This document shows positions 1 to 7,581 of a stretch of DNA of 64,000 bases, piece by piece. The translations under genes and the position numbers were made by a program. Numbering within the stretch: position 1 is the first letter of the stretch; the number at the start of each line of letters is the position of its first letter. Origin of the DNA: Oryzomicrobium sp. (GTDB lineage: Bacteria > Pseudomonadota > Gammaproteobacteria > Burkholderiales > Rhodocyclaceae); NCBI RefSeq assembly GCF_021287045.1, contig NZ_JAJTBG010000018.1:1-64000 (forward strand), in the 5' to 3' direction. Under the pieces are notes generated by a model. It was not told the DNA's origin. It searched no databases and was given only the letters and a program-made list of their open reading frames with translations.

Positions 1-131
1 TGGGCGCCACCGGGGCGATCCGCACCGCCACCTTGCTGCACGGCCTGAAGCGCACCAAGGGCAAGTACGGCATGGTGACCATGTGCATCGGTACCGGCAT
101 GGGGGCCGCGGGGGTGTTCGAGTCTCTTTGA
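1..131 (+). CDS. Thiolase (acetyl-CoA acetyltransferase family), C-terminal fragment
   Basis: Only the last 42 residues are in the window; the gene begins before base 1. The frame reads GATGAIR early and then MVTMCIGTGMGAAGVFE before TGA. These are the two C-terminal signatures of thiolases: the GHP(I/L)GATG region and the loop carrying the second catalytic cysteine (CIGxGxG). The family condenses or cleaves acyl-CoA in beta-oxidation or polyhydroxyalkanoate synthesis. Which of these applies here cannot be told from the tail. A strong hairpin terminator follows, so this is the last gene of its transcript. Confidence 0.85.
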   Translation, partial: GATGAIRTATLLHGLKRTKGKYGMVTMCIGTGMGAAGVFESL

Positions 132-132
132 T

Positions 133-223
133 CCTGCCGATTCTGCCTGGTGCTTGTCTCAGGCAGTATCCTCGGCAGGACGGGGCGGCTGTCTTTCCCT
201 CCTCTTCGGCCGCCCCGTTTTTT
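133..223 (+). terminator. Rho-independent terminator after thiolase
   Basis: The stem CGGGGCGGC (181-189) pairs with GCCGCCCCG (209-217) and is followed by a run of T (218-223). Just upstream is a nested hairpin (CCTGCCGA 133-140 with TCGGCAGG 172-179, and CTGCCTG with CAGGCAG inside). The next gene starts 20 bases after the T run. Confidence 0.8.
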
Positions 224-243
224 CGCTACTCCCAGCCCTGGCC

Positions 244-867
244 ATGCGTCCCAAACTGATCGACCGCGTGCCCGCCGCCTGGCGGGCAACGCTTTTGAAG
301 TGGGGGTTCAACCTCTACCCCTCCTACCGCGCCACCGGCGGCCGGGTGGTGCACATCTCCCGCGACCTGGACCGGATCAAGGTGGTGCTGCCCTACTCGT
401 GGAAGACCCGCAATCCCGCCGGCGCCCTGTTCGGCGGCAGCCTGTACGCCTTCACCGACCCCATGTTCGCCATGCTGCTCGCCCTGCAGCTGGGCAACGA
501 CGTGATCGTCTGGGACAAGGCCGGCAGCATCCGCTACAAGCGCCCCGGGCGCAGCCACCTGTTCGCCGATTTCCACATCCCCGTCGAGCGGGTCGAGGCG
601 ATCCGCCGCGAGGTGCTGGAAAAGGGCGAAAGCACCCCGACGTTCTGCATCGAACTGAAAGACCGCCACGGCGTGGCTCACGTGGAACTGGAAAAGACTG
701 TCTACGTGGCCACCAAGGCGTTCTACAAGAGCAAGCTCGCTGCCCGTGCCCAGGCCGACGGGGACGACCTGTCCCTGCCGCCGCCCGAGGTGCTGGAGCA
801 ACTGGACCGGGCCGATGCCGCCCCGCCGCAGCCACCATTACCCCGGGCCCGGCGTCGCGCCGCCTGA
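244..867 (+). CDS. DUF4442 / hotdog-fold thioesterase-like protein
   Basis: The protein has 207 residues. The ATG at 244 was chosen over an in-frame TTG at 154 because the upstream part falls inside the terminator and has no conserved look. The body (GFNLYPSYRATGGRV, GALFGGSLYAFTDP, IRYKRPGRSHLFADF) matches DUF4442 proteins, which adopt a hotdog fold related to acyl-CoA thioesterases and appear as stand-alone proteins in many proteobacteria. The C-terminal tail is low-complexity and Pro/Ala-rich. The substrate is unknown. It precedes an alcohol/aldehyde oxidation operon in the same direction with a 25-base gap, so co-transcription is possible. Confidence 0.75.
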   Translation: MRPKLIDRVPAAWRATLLKWGFNLYPSYRATGGRVVHISRDLDRIKVVLPYSWKTRNPAGALFGGSLYAFTDPMFAMLLALQLGNDVIVWDKAGSIRYKRPGRSHLFADFHIPVERVEAIRREVLEKGESTPTFCIELKDRHGVAHVELEKTVYVATKAFYKSKLAARAQADGDDLSLPPPEVLEQLDRADAAPPQPPLPRARRRAA

Positions 868-892
868 GGTTCGTCACCCTTCCGGAGTCGCC

Positions 893-2398
893 ATGAGCGT
901 CCACTCCTTGCCCGCCGCCGCCAACGCCCCGGACGATGCCCCCGGCAGGCACGACTTTCCCGCACTGACGGCGGCCCTGGCCGGATTGCGCCGGGGCTTC
1001 GCGGCCGACCCGGCCCCCGGGGCCGCCCGCCGCCGCGAGCATCTGGCCGCCCTGGCCGACGCCCTGGGCCGCCACGGCGACGCCCTGGCCGAGGCCATCG
1101 ACCGGGATTTCGGCGGCCGGTCGGCCCGGGAGACCGAGCTGCTCGAACTCTTCCCCAGCCTGGAAGGCATCGCCTACGCCCGGCGCCACCTGGCGGCCTG
1201 GATGCGCCCGCGGCGCCGCCGCGTCGGCATGTGGTTCTGGCCGGCCCGGGCCCAGGTGCGCCACCAGCCCCTGGGGGTGGTGGGAGTCATGGTGCCCTGG
1301 AACTACCCCCTGTTCCTCGCCGTCGGCCCTCTGGCCGCGGCCCTGGCGGCGGGCAACCGGGTGCTGATCAAGTGCTCCGAGCACACCCCGGCCTTCGCCG
1401 CCTGCTTCGCCGAGCTGATCGCCGCCACCTTCGCGCCGGACCACGTGCGGGTGGTGCGGGAAGGGGAGGGGGACGATCCCCTGGCTTTTGCCCAGGCCTT
1501 CGCCCGGCTGCCGTTCGACCACCTGCTGTTCACCGGCTCCACCGCCGTGGGGCGCCGGGTGATGGCGGCGGCCGCCGCCAACCTCACCCCGGTCACCTTG
1601 GAACTGGGGGGCAAGTCGCCGGTGCTGATCGCCCCCGGGGCCGACCTGGCCCTGGCCGCCGCCCGTATCGTCTTCGCCAAGCTGGCCAACGCCGGCCAGA
1701 GCTGCGTCGCCCCGGACTACGTGCTGCTGCCCCGGGGCCAGGAGGCGGCCTTCATCGCCCACGCCCGGGCGGCGGCGCAACGCCTGTACGGCGACGCCGC
1801 CAGCCCGGATTACGCCGCCATCGCCCTGAACGCCCACCGCCGGCGCCTGCACGGCTGGGCCGAGGCGGCGGAAGCCGCCGGGGCGGTGCGCCACCCCCTG
1901 TTGCCCGAGGCGCCAGCCGCGGACGGTCGCCTCGCGCCCGCCATCTTCACCGGCGTGCCCGACGAGGCGGCCCTGATGCGGGAAGAGATTTTCGGCCCCT
2001 ACCTGCCCCTGGTGCCCTACGAACGGCACGAGGATGCCCTGGCCTACATCAACCGCCGCGACCGGCCCCTGGCCCTTTACCTGTTCGACCCGGACCCGCT
2101 GCGGGTCCGGGCTACCCTGGATGCCACCGCCTCGGGTGGGGTCGGGGTGAACGACTGCCTGCTCCACGTCGGGGTCCATGACCTGCCCTTCGGCGGCGTC
2201 GGCCCCTCCGGCATGGGGCGCTACCACGGCCCCGAAGGCTTCGCCGCCTTCTCCCAGGTGCGCGCCGTGCTGCGCCAGGGGCGCTGGTCCCCGGCCAGCC
2301 TGCTCCATCCGCCCTTCGGTGCGGCGGGGGGCGCCTGGCGCGACCGCCTGCAACGCCTGATCCTGCGGCTGATGCTCGGCCGCCCGCCCCGGCCATGA
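893..2398 (+). CDS. NAD(P)-dependent aldehyde dehydrogenase (coniferyl aldehyde dehydrogenase-like)
   Basis: The protein has 501 residues from the ATG at 893; a longer in-frame reading overlaps the previous gene and is not needed. Hallmarks of the ALDH superfamily are visible: MVPWNYPLFLAVGPLAAAL (substrate/cofactor region), FTGSTAVG (NAD loop), LELGGKSPVLI with the general-base Glu near residue 237, and NAGQSCVAPDYVL with the catalytic Cys near residue 271. The short N-terminus and the C-terminal FGGVGPSGMGRYHG place it with class-3/coniferyl-type ALDHs. It overlaps the next gene by ATGA and is followed by a GMC oxidoreductase, so it probably oxidises the aldehyde made by that enzyme. The physiological substrate is not known. 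Confidence 0.88.
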   Translation: MSVHSLPAAANAPDDAPGRHDFPALTAALAGLRRGFAADPAPGAARRREHLAALADALGRHGDALAEAIDRDFGGRSARETELLELFPSLEGIAYARRHLAAWMRPRRRRVGMWFWPARAQVRHQPLGVVGVMVPWNYPLFLAVGPLAAALAAGNRVLIKCSEHTPAFAACFAELIAATFAPDHVRVVREGEGDDPLAFAQAFARLPFDHLLFTGSTAVGRRVMAAAAANLTPVTLELGGKSPVLIAPGADLALAAARIVFAKLANAGQSCVAPDYVLLPRGQEAAFIAHARAAAQRLYGDAASPDYAAIALNAHRRRLHGWAEAAEAAGAVRHPLLPEAPAADGRLAPAIFTGVPDEAALMREEIFGPYLPLVPYERHEDALAYINRRDRPLALYLFDPDPLRVRATLDATASGGVGVNDCLLHVGVHDLPFGGVGPSGMGRYHGPEGFAAFSQVRAVLRQGRWSPASLLHPPFGAAGGAWRDRLQRLILRLMLGRPPRP

Positions 2399-2994
2399 AT
2401 GCGCCCGCGCCCGAAGCGGCATCCGACCTCGGCCTCGGCCCCGGTCACGCGCCCGCCTCGCCGGGCCGCCGCCGCGCCCTGGCGGCCACCCTGGCCGGCG
2501 GGTTGGCCCTGGCCTCGGCCGCCTGGTGGGGGCTGGGTGGCGACGGGTCCCGGCTGGACGATCCGGGCCACGCCTACCATTTCCTCGGCCCCCTCGACCG
2601 GGCGGTGCTGGCGGCGTTGGCCGGCGGGCTGCTCGACGGCGTCCAGCCGGCCTTCTCGCCGGCCCACGGGGCGGCCCTGGCCCAGGGCGTGGACATCGCC
2701 ATCGCCGGCTTGCCGCCGCGCACCCGGGGCGACCTGCGCCGCCTGTTCGACCTGCTCACCACCCGGGGCGGCCGGACGGCCCTGGTCGGGCTGGGCACGC
2801 CGGCGGACGGGATCACGCCCTGGCGGGCCCTGACTCCGGAGCAGGCCGCCCGGGCCCTGGCGGCCTGGCGCGATGCCGACCTGGCCCTGCTCAACCGGGC
2901 CTACGCCGGCCTCCACGACCTGGTCCTGGGGGTTTGGTACGGTGACCCGGACCACTGGGCCGGCACCGGCTACCCCGGCCCTCCCCAACTGTGA
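2395..2994 (+). CDS. Tat-exported small subunit-like protein of a GMC dehydrogenase
   Basis: The protein has 199 residues. The N-terminus carries SPGRRRALAATLAGG followed by a hydrophobic stretch, which looks like a twin-arginine signal. The rest is alpha-helical and Ala/Leu-rich. It is translationally coupled on both sides (ATGA with the ALDH, GTGA with the GMC oxidoreductase). Small Tat-signal proteins beside GMC dehydrogenases resemble the third (gamma) subunit of gluconate 2-dehydrogenase, which stabilises and exports the flavoprotein. That role is inferred from position and the signal; no catalytic motif is visible. Confidence 0.6.
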   Translation: MNAPAPEAASDLGLGPGHAPASPGRRRALAATLAGGLALASAAWWGLGGDGSRLDDPGHAYHFLGPLDRAVLAALAGGLLDGVQPAFSPAHGAALAQGVDIAIAGLPPRTRGDLRRLFDLLTTRGGRTALVGLGTPADGITPWRALTPEQAARALAAWRDADLALLNRAYAGLHDLVLGVWYGDPDHWAGTGYPGPPQL

Positions 2995-4610
2995 AACGTG
3001 AGACGGGCCCCGTGAGCCATCTGCCCGACCCCGTCGGCGACGCGTTCGCCGGCCCCTGGCGCGGGCGCCATCTCGACGGCGCCACCCTGGGCGAAGACCG
3101 CACCCTGTCCGCCGACGTGGTCATCGTCGGCAGCGGCGCCGGGGGCGGGGTGTGCGCCGAGATTCTGGCCCAGGCCGGGCTGTCGGTGATCCTGGTGGAA
3201 GAGGGGCCCCTGCGCACCTCCCGGGACTTCAACATGCTGGAGCGGGAGGCCTACCCGGCCCTCTATCAGGAGTCCGCCGGGCGCAAGACCGTGGATGAAG
3301 GCATCGGCATCCTCCAGGGCCGGGCCGTGGGCGGCTCTACCCTGGTCAACTGGTGTTCCAGCTTCCGTACTCCGGCCGCCACCCTGGCCCATTGGCGCGA
3401 GGCGCACGGCCTGGCCGGGTTCACCCCCGAGGCCCTGGCGCCCTGGTTCGCGCGCATGGAGGCGCGGCTGTCGGTGGCCCCCTGGACGGTGCCGCCCAAC
3501 CGCCACAACGGTCTGCTCGCCGAAGGGGCGGCGCGCCTGGGCCTCGCGCCCAAGGTCATCCCGCGCAACGTCAAGGGTTGCTGGAACCTGGGTTACTGCG
3601 GCATGGGCTGCCCGACCAACGCCAAGCAGTCGATGCTGGTCACCACCATCCCGGCGGCCATGGCCGCCGGCGCCACCCTGCTGTCCCGGGTGCGGGCCGA
3701 GGCGCTGCTGCACGACGGCAAGCGGGTGCAGGGGGTGCGCGCCCATCCGGTCGATAGCTTCGGCCAGGTGCGCCGCGACGCGGCCCTGACCCTGCGCGCC
3801 CGCCACGTGGTGGTGGCCGCCGGCGCCATCGGCAGCCCGGCCCTGCTGCTGCGCTCCCGGGCGCCCGACCCCTATGGCACCTTGGGGGCGCGCACCTTTC
3901 TCCACCCGGTGGTGCTGTCGGCGGCCACCTTCGCCGAGGCGGTGGAGCCCTTCGCCGGGGCGCCCCAGTCGGTCTACGTGGACGACTACCTGTGGCCCGC
4001 CGACGGCACCCTGGGCTTCAAGCTCGAAGTGCCGCCGGTCCATCCCCTGCTCGCCGCCGTGGTGATGGGCGATTTCGGTGCCCGCCACCGGGACTTCATG
4101 GCCGGGCTGGCCCACGGCCACACCATCCTCGCCCTGGTGCGCGACGGCTTTGGGCCGGACAGCCCGGGGGGGCGGGTGGTGCTCGACGGCCACGGCGACC
4201 CCCGTCTCGACTACCCCCTCAACGCCGCCTTCTGGCAGACGGCGCGGCGCGCCTGGCAGGCCATGGCTAAAATCCAGTTCGCCGCCGGCGCCCGCAGCGT
4301 CATGCCGGTGCACCTGGACGCCCGGCCCATGGCCGATCCGGGCGCGGCGGCGGTCCAGCTGGCGCGGCTGCCGCTCCAGGCCGGCCGGGCCAAGGTGGTC
4401 AGCGCCCACGTCATGGGCGGCTGCGCCATGAGCCCGGAACCGCCGGGGGGCGTGGTCCGGCCCGACGGCGGCCACCACCAGCTCGAGGGCCTGACGGTGG
4501 CCGACGGCAGCCTGCTGCCCACCTCCCTCGGGGTCAATCCCCAGCTCACCCTCTACGCCCTGGCGGCGCGCATCGCCACCGGGCTGGCGGCGACGTTGGC
4601 GCGGGGCTAG
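2991..4610 (+). CDS. GMC-family FAD-dependent alcohol oxidoreductase
   Basis: The protein has 539 residues with a GTG start overlapping the previous stop; a second GTG at 3012 is an alternative. The FAD-binding fold is clear (DVVIVGSGAGGGVCAEILAQ near residue 45, then a Glu-ended second strand). GRAVGGSTLVNW is the GMC substrate-pocket signature. The C-terminal HVMGGCAMSPE...DGSLLPTSLGVNPQLT motif holds the second FAD contact and the catalytic His region. The enzyme has no signal of its own and sits behind a Tat-signal partner, which suggests hitchhiker export. Together with the ALDH it forms an alcohol-to-acid oxidation module. Confidence 0.85.
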   Translation: MKRETGPVSHLPDPVGDAFAGPWRGRHLDGATLGEDRTLSADVVIVGSGAGGGVCAEILAQAGLSVILVEEGPLRTSRDFNMLEREAYPALYQESAGRKTVDEGIGILQGRAVGGSTLVNWCSSFRTPAATLAHWREAHGLAGFTPEALAPWFARMEARLSVAPWTVPPNRHNGLLAEGAARLGLAPKVIPRNVKGCWNLGYCGMGCPTNAKQSMLVTTIPAAMAAGATLLSRVRAEALLHDGKRVQGVRAHPVDSFGQVRRDAALTLRARHVVVAAGAIGSPALLLRSRAPDPYGTLGARTFLHPVVLSAATFAEAVEPFAGAPQSVYVDDYLWPADGTLGFKLEVPPVHPLLAAVVMGDFGARHRDFMAGLAHGHTILALVRDGFGPDSPGGRVVLDGHGDPRLDYPLNAAFWQTARRAWQAMAKIQFAAGARSVMPVHLDARPMADPGAAAVQLARLPLQAGRAKVVSAHVMGGCAMSPEPPGGVVRPDGGHHQLEGLTVADGSLLPTSLGVNPQLTLYALAARIATGLAATLARG

Positions 4611-4654
4611 CGGGCCCGCCGGGACGCGCCGGCCGGGGCGGGGCGCGGGGGGTC

Positions 4655-4663
4655 TGGCATAAT
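4655..4663 (+). promoter_or_regulatory. Possible extended -10 promoter element for the DUF2802 gene
   Basis: TGGCATAAT lies about 70 bases before the ATG at 4734, in an otherwise GC-only gap. It resembles an extended -10 (TG-n-TATAAT) with one mismatch. No -35 match was found, so this is weak. Confidence 0.35.
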
Positions 4664-4733
4664 GGCCGCTGCGGGCGCCCGCCGGCCCCGCTCCTCCTTT
4701 TCGGCCCCGCAATGACTGCTTTCCTGTTTGCCC

Positions 4734-5390
4734 ATGTTTGACCTGACGGCCCTTGGTTTTCCCCCGGGCACCGTCCTGAATGTGCGCGACGCCCTGCTGG
4801 CGATCGTCGTGCTGCTTGCCGTCTACATCCTGGCGGTGGTGCTGCGCTACCGCCGCCTGCGCCGTCAGGCCGAAGAGGCGCAACCCGACGAGCCCGCCGA
4901 GAAGGCGTCCGCCCCCGCCGCCGAGAAGGCGTCCGCCCCCGCCGCCGCGGAGGCTCCGGCGGCGGCCAGCGGCGCCCGGCTCTACGCCGCGGTACAGGAC
5001 ACCGCCCAGGCCCCGGCTTCCGCCGCGCCCCGGGAACATGCGCTGCGCCAGGAACCGGCCGTGGCGCCGGCCCCGTTGGCGCCGCCCCTGCCGGTGAACC
5101 TGGCCGCCGAGGTGGCTGACACGCCGGTGGTCCAGGCCATCGAGCGCGACCTGACCATGCTGCGCCAGGAAATCCAGCACCTCCAGGGCGAGCTGGAGCG
5201 GGTCCAGGGCGAGATGCGCGACCGTTTCACCCAGCTCCAGGCCACCCAGCACATGTCGCCCCTCTACAGCGACGCCATGCAGATGGCCGCCGCCGGCCAT
5301 GACGCCCAGACCATCGCCGACCGCTGCAACATCGCTCGGGCCGAGGCAGACCTGGTGGTGGCCCTGGTGCGCAACCAGGGTGGCGGCTGA
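4734..5390 (+). CDS. DUF2802 membrane-anchored protein
   Basis: The protein has 218 residues. The ATG at 4734 was chosen; a TTG two codons earlier is also open. One N-terminal membrane helix (about residues 17-38, LLAIVVLLAVYILAVVL) is followed by a Glu/Ala/Pro-rich linker with a short direct repeat (EKASAPAA twice, 4900-4947). A coiled-coil segment (RDLTMLRQEIQHLQGELERV) comes next. The end (SDAMQMAAAGHDAQTIADRCNIARAEADLVVAL) is the DUF2802 domain, which looks like a small helix-turn-helix module. Its function is unknown. A SPOR-domain gene follows about 100 bases downstream, hinting at an envelope role. Confidence 0.7.
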   Translation: MFDLTALGFPPGTVLNVRDALLAIVVLLAVYILAVVLRYRRLRRQAEEAQPDEPAEKASAPAAEKASAPAAAEAPAAASGARLYAAVQDTAQAPASAAPREHALRQEPAVAPAPLAPPLPVNLAAEVADTPVVQAIERDLTMLRQEIQHLQGELERVQGEMRDRFTQLQATQHMSPLYSDAMQMAAAGHDAQTIADRCNIARAEADLVVALVRNQGGG

Positions 5391-5491
5391 GGCGCCGGGG
5401 CGTCCGGTCACTGATGCACTGACGCCTTGCACCGTTCCAATTCCGTAGCCTGACAATTTCACCATTCCACTTCCGGCAAGAAAGCGACGCG

Positions 5492-6328
5492 ATGGCCGAA
5501 CCCCCCGTCAAGAAGCGCCCCAGCCCGAAACCCGCCGCCAAGAAGGCTCCCGCTCCGGAGTCCGCGCCCCAGGACCAGCTCAAGCGCACCCTGGTCAAGC
5601 GCATGTCCCTGGCGGCGGTGCTGATCGCCGTCCTGCTCGGCGCCCTGGTCCTGTTCGACCGCCTGTCCACCACCGTCGAGGTGGAAGCGCCACCGGCGCC
5701 CCGGCCGGCGGCGCCGCCGCCGCGCACCGAGGTGACCCAGCCGGTGACCCCGGTGGAAGAGGCCAAGCCCGAAGAGGGCAAGGCGGCCAAGGGCGAAACG
5801 CCGGCCGCGCCGGAGGCCACTGTGGCCGCCCCGGCGCCTCCCGAGCCGCCCCGGGTCGCTGCCCAGCCCGCCGCGCCGGCCACGCCTACCTCTGCCGGCC
5901 GCAGTGCGGCGCCCGCCTCCCGCGCGGCGCCGGCTGCCGCCGCAGTGACACCGGCCCCGGCCCCGCGCCAGCCCCGGGTGGTGGAAGAGGGCAGCGCCGC
6001 GCCCCAATCCCCAGTCCAGCAAGCCCAGCCCCGGGCCGAGCGTTCCGCTGCGGCCGCCGCGCTGCCTGCCCCGGCCCCGGTCCTCTCCACCCCGCCCCGG
6101 GCGCCGGTCCGGCTCTTCTCCGGCTACGCCGTGCAGGCCGGGTTGTTCGCCGACGTGCAGCGGGCCGAGGAGCTCCACGCCAAGCTCCAGCTCCACGGCA
6201 TTCCCTCCCACCTGGAAACCCGGGTGGTGGTGGGGCCGTTCAAGACCAAGGCCGAGGCCGCCGCAGCCCGGGCCAAACTCAAGTCTTTGGGCATGGACGG
6301 AGTGTTGCTGCCGCCGGCCAAGCACTGA
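5492..6328 (+). CDS. SPOR-domain membrane protein
   Basis: The protein has 278 residues. A Lys/Pro-rich cytoplasmic N-terminus leads into one membrane helix (about 47-63, AAVLIAVLLGALVLF). A long Pro/Ala/Glu periplasmic linker (65-205) follows, and then a C-terminal SPOR domain (SGYAVQAGLFADVQRAEEL...LETRVVVGPFKTKAEAAAARAKLKSLG). SPOR domains bind denuded glycan strands at the septum. This architecture is typical of FtsN/DedD-type division proteins, though which of them it replaces cannot be decided. It is followed by a terminator. Confidence 0.8.
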   Translation: MAEPPVKKRPSPKPAAKKAPAPESAPQDQLKRTLVKRMSLAAVLIAVLLGALVLFDRLSTTVEVEAPPAPRPAAPPPRTEVTQPVTPVEEAKPEEGKAAKGETPAAPEATVAAPAPPEPPRVAAQPAAPATPTSAGRSAAPASRAAPAAAAVTPAPAPRQPRVVEEGSAAPQSPVQQAQPRAERSAAAAALPAPAPVLSTPPRAPVRLFSGYAVQAGLFADVQRAEELHAKLQLHGIPSHLETRVVVGPFKTKAEAAAARAKLKSLGMDGVLLPPAKH

Positions 6329-6358
6329 ATCTGGCGGGCCCGCCTGGGGCCCGCGTCA

Positions 6359-6410
6359 CGGGGCGCTACTGTCGTGCGATTGCGCGGCGACTGGCGCCCC
6401 GCTTCTTTTC
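6359..6410 (+). terminator. Terminator after SPOR gene
   Basis: The stem CGGGGCGC (6359-6366) pairs with GCGCCCCG (6394-6401) and is followed by CTTCTTTTCC. Confidence 0.6.
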
Positions 6411-6958
6411 CGGCCGACGAAATCCGGGGATGTGCCCGTGGCGCCGCTTGGGCGCCATGAGCTGCTACGCCTGGGGCTCGGCGTTCAGGCGCCGTTTGCC
6501 GTCGTTTGCACGCGTATCGCGGCACATCCAGAGATGGCGGCATTCGGGCTTCTGGGCCGGTGGAGCGGCGGACGGGCGGGGCCGGATCGGCTGTGTTCGG
6601 CATCCCATCTCGTCCCGCCGGTCATGGGGTGATACATGAGAGAAATTAATGTATCCGGGCGGTCGTTAAATGAAGGTCCGCGCCAGTCGTTGAGCTTGGC
6701 GGAGTGGCGTTCTTGAAACATGAAGAAAAGTAATATGTCGAGCCTTGGGGGGGCCCGGGGCCTGTCTCTCCCCTCGTTTCTCGGCTCGTTCCTTCCCCGC
6801 CCGGTTGCCGCCGGATTCCTCTTGCCGCAATAAGCCGGGCGCTCGCTTGCAGTGAGGCGCGGCGATGGCGCCATCGCCCTTGGTGCCCGGCTCCGCACAC
6901 GGGCCAGGCGCAGACGGTATGGGCTAGGTCGGCCCTTGCTTGATCCCTTTCGGAGCGC
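6411..6958. other. Gene-free stretch of mixed composition
   Basis: About 550 bases with no convincing gene on either strand. GC is lower than in the flanks, and short open frames lack both ribosome sites and protein-like composition. The only structure seen is an inverted repeat GATACAT (6631-6637) / ATGTATC (6649-6655) in an AT-rich patch. Confidence 0.5.
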
Positions 6959-7342
6959 TTACGGCCGGTCTTCGTCGCTGGCCGGCGGGGTGCCGGCGCC
7001 GTCCGCCGGTTTCGTTTCGCCCCGGGCCTTTTCGATGCGCCGGGCGAACACCGTCATCTCCTTGGCTGCCTGGATGTCGCCCTTGGCCGTGGCGGCGGCG
7101 ATGCCCTGACGCCAGGCGTCCAGGGCACCGTCGTCGTCGCCGCTGCCGGCCAGGGCGTGGCCCAGGCCTTTCCAGGCGGCGGAATAGTGGGGGTCACGCT
7201 CCAGGGCCTGGCGGTAGTAGGGCACGGCCCGGAGCGGGTCGCCGGCCTTGCGCCATTCGGTGGCCAGGGAGAAGCGCAGCAGCGCGCCGTCCCGGGGGCC
7301 GCCGAGCAGTTTTTCCAGGGTGGCGATGATGGGGGATGTCAT
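6959..7342 (-). CDS. Tetratricopeptide-repeat protein
   Basis: The protein has 127 residues. The ATG at 7342 has a good ribosome site (CTGGAGA). Two TPR-like helical hairpins are visible: GDPLRAVPYYRQALERDPHYSAAWKGLGHALAGSGDDDGALDAWRQGIAAA. After these comes a segment ending in KEMTVFARRIEK and an acidic, Pro-rich tail. Such small TPR proteins act as protein-protein adaptors. No partner can be named. It is transcribed divergently from nosZ and shares a 239-base control region with it. Confidence 0.75.
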   Translation of the reverse strand: MTSPIIATLEKLLGGPRDGALLRFSLATEWRKAGDPLRAVPYYRQALERDPHYSAAWKGLGHALAGSGDDDGALDAWRQGIAAATAKGDIQAAKEMTVFARRIEKARGETKPADGAGTPPASDEDRP

Positions 7343-7457
7343 GGTCGTTCTCCAGGGGGATCGGGCGGGGGCGCCGCCCGGATGCGGTTTTTCCGGCAGC
7401 GTTCGATTTGCTGCGAATAGCGCTTTCTTTCAATGTTTTAGCCGCTTTTTGGCGGTT

Positions 7458-7499
7458 TTTGCACAGATCAAATTTCCTTGGGGAGGGCGGGCCTAGAGT
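7458..7499 (+). promoter_or_regulatory. Candidate Fnr/Dnr-type promoter of nosZ
   Basis: An Fnr-like half-site ATCAA (7467-7471) with a degenerate left half TTTGC (7458-7462) is centred at 7464.5. A -10-like TAGAGT lies at 7494-7499. If transcription starts near 7506 the site centre is at -41.5, the standard class II activator position. The match to TTGAT-N4-ATCAA is only partial. Confidence 0.45.
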
Positions 7500-7581
7500 T
7501 CGCCCTGCGACAAATCGCCGCGCCCTGGGCGTCGGCGAGTTTAGCGGCACACAACGGGGAATGCGCCCCAGGGAGATCACA

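Noticed and set aside
4900-4947. Tandem 24-base repeat in the DUF2802 gene
   Set aside because: It is a real duplication (EKASAPAA twice) but is ordinary slippage in a low-complexity linker, noted in the gene entry only.
6720-6833. A possible 37-codon peptide (MKKSNMSSLGG...)
   Set aside because: No ribosome site, no hydrophobic core and no neighbour supporting it; the length is within chance for this lower-GC gap.
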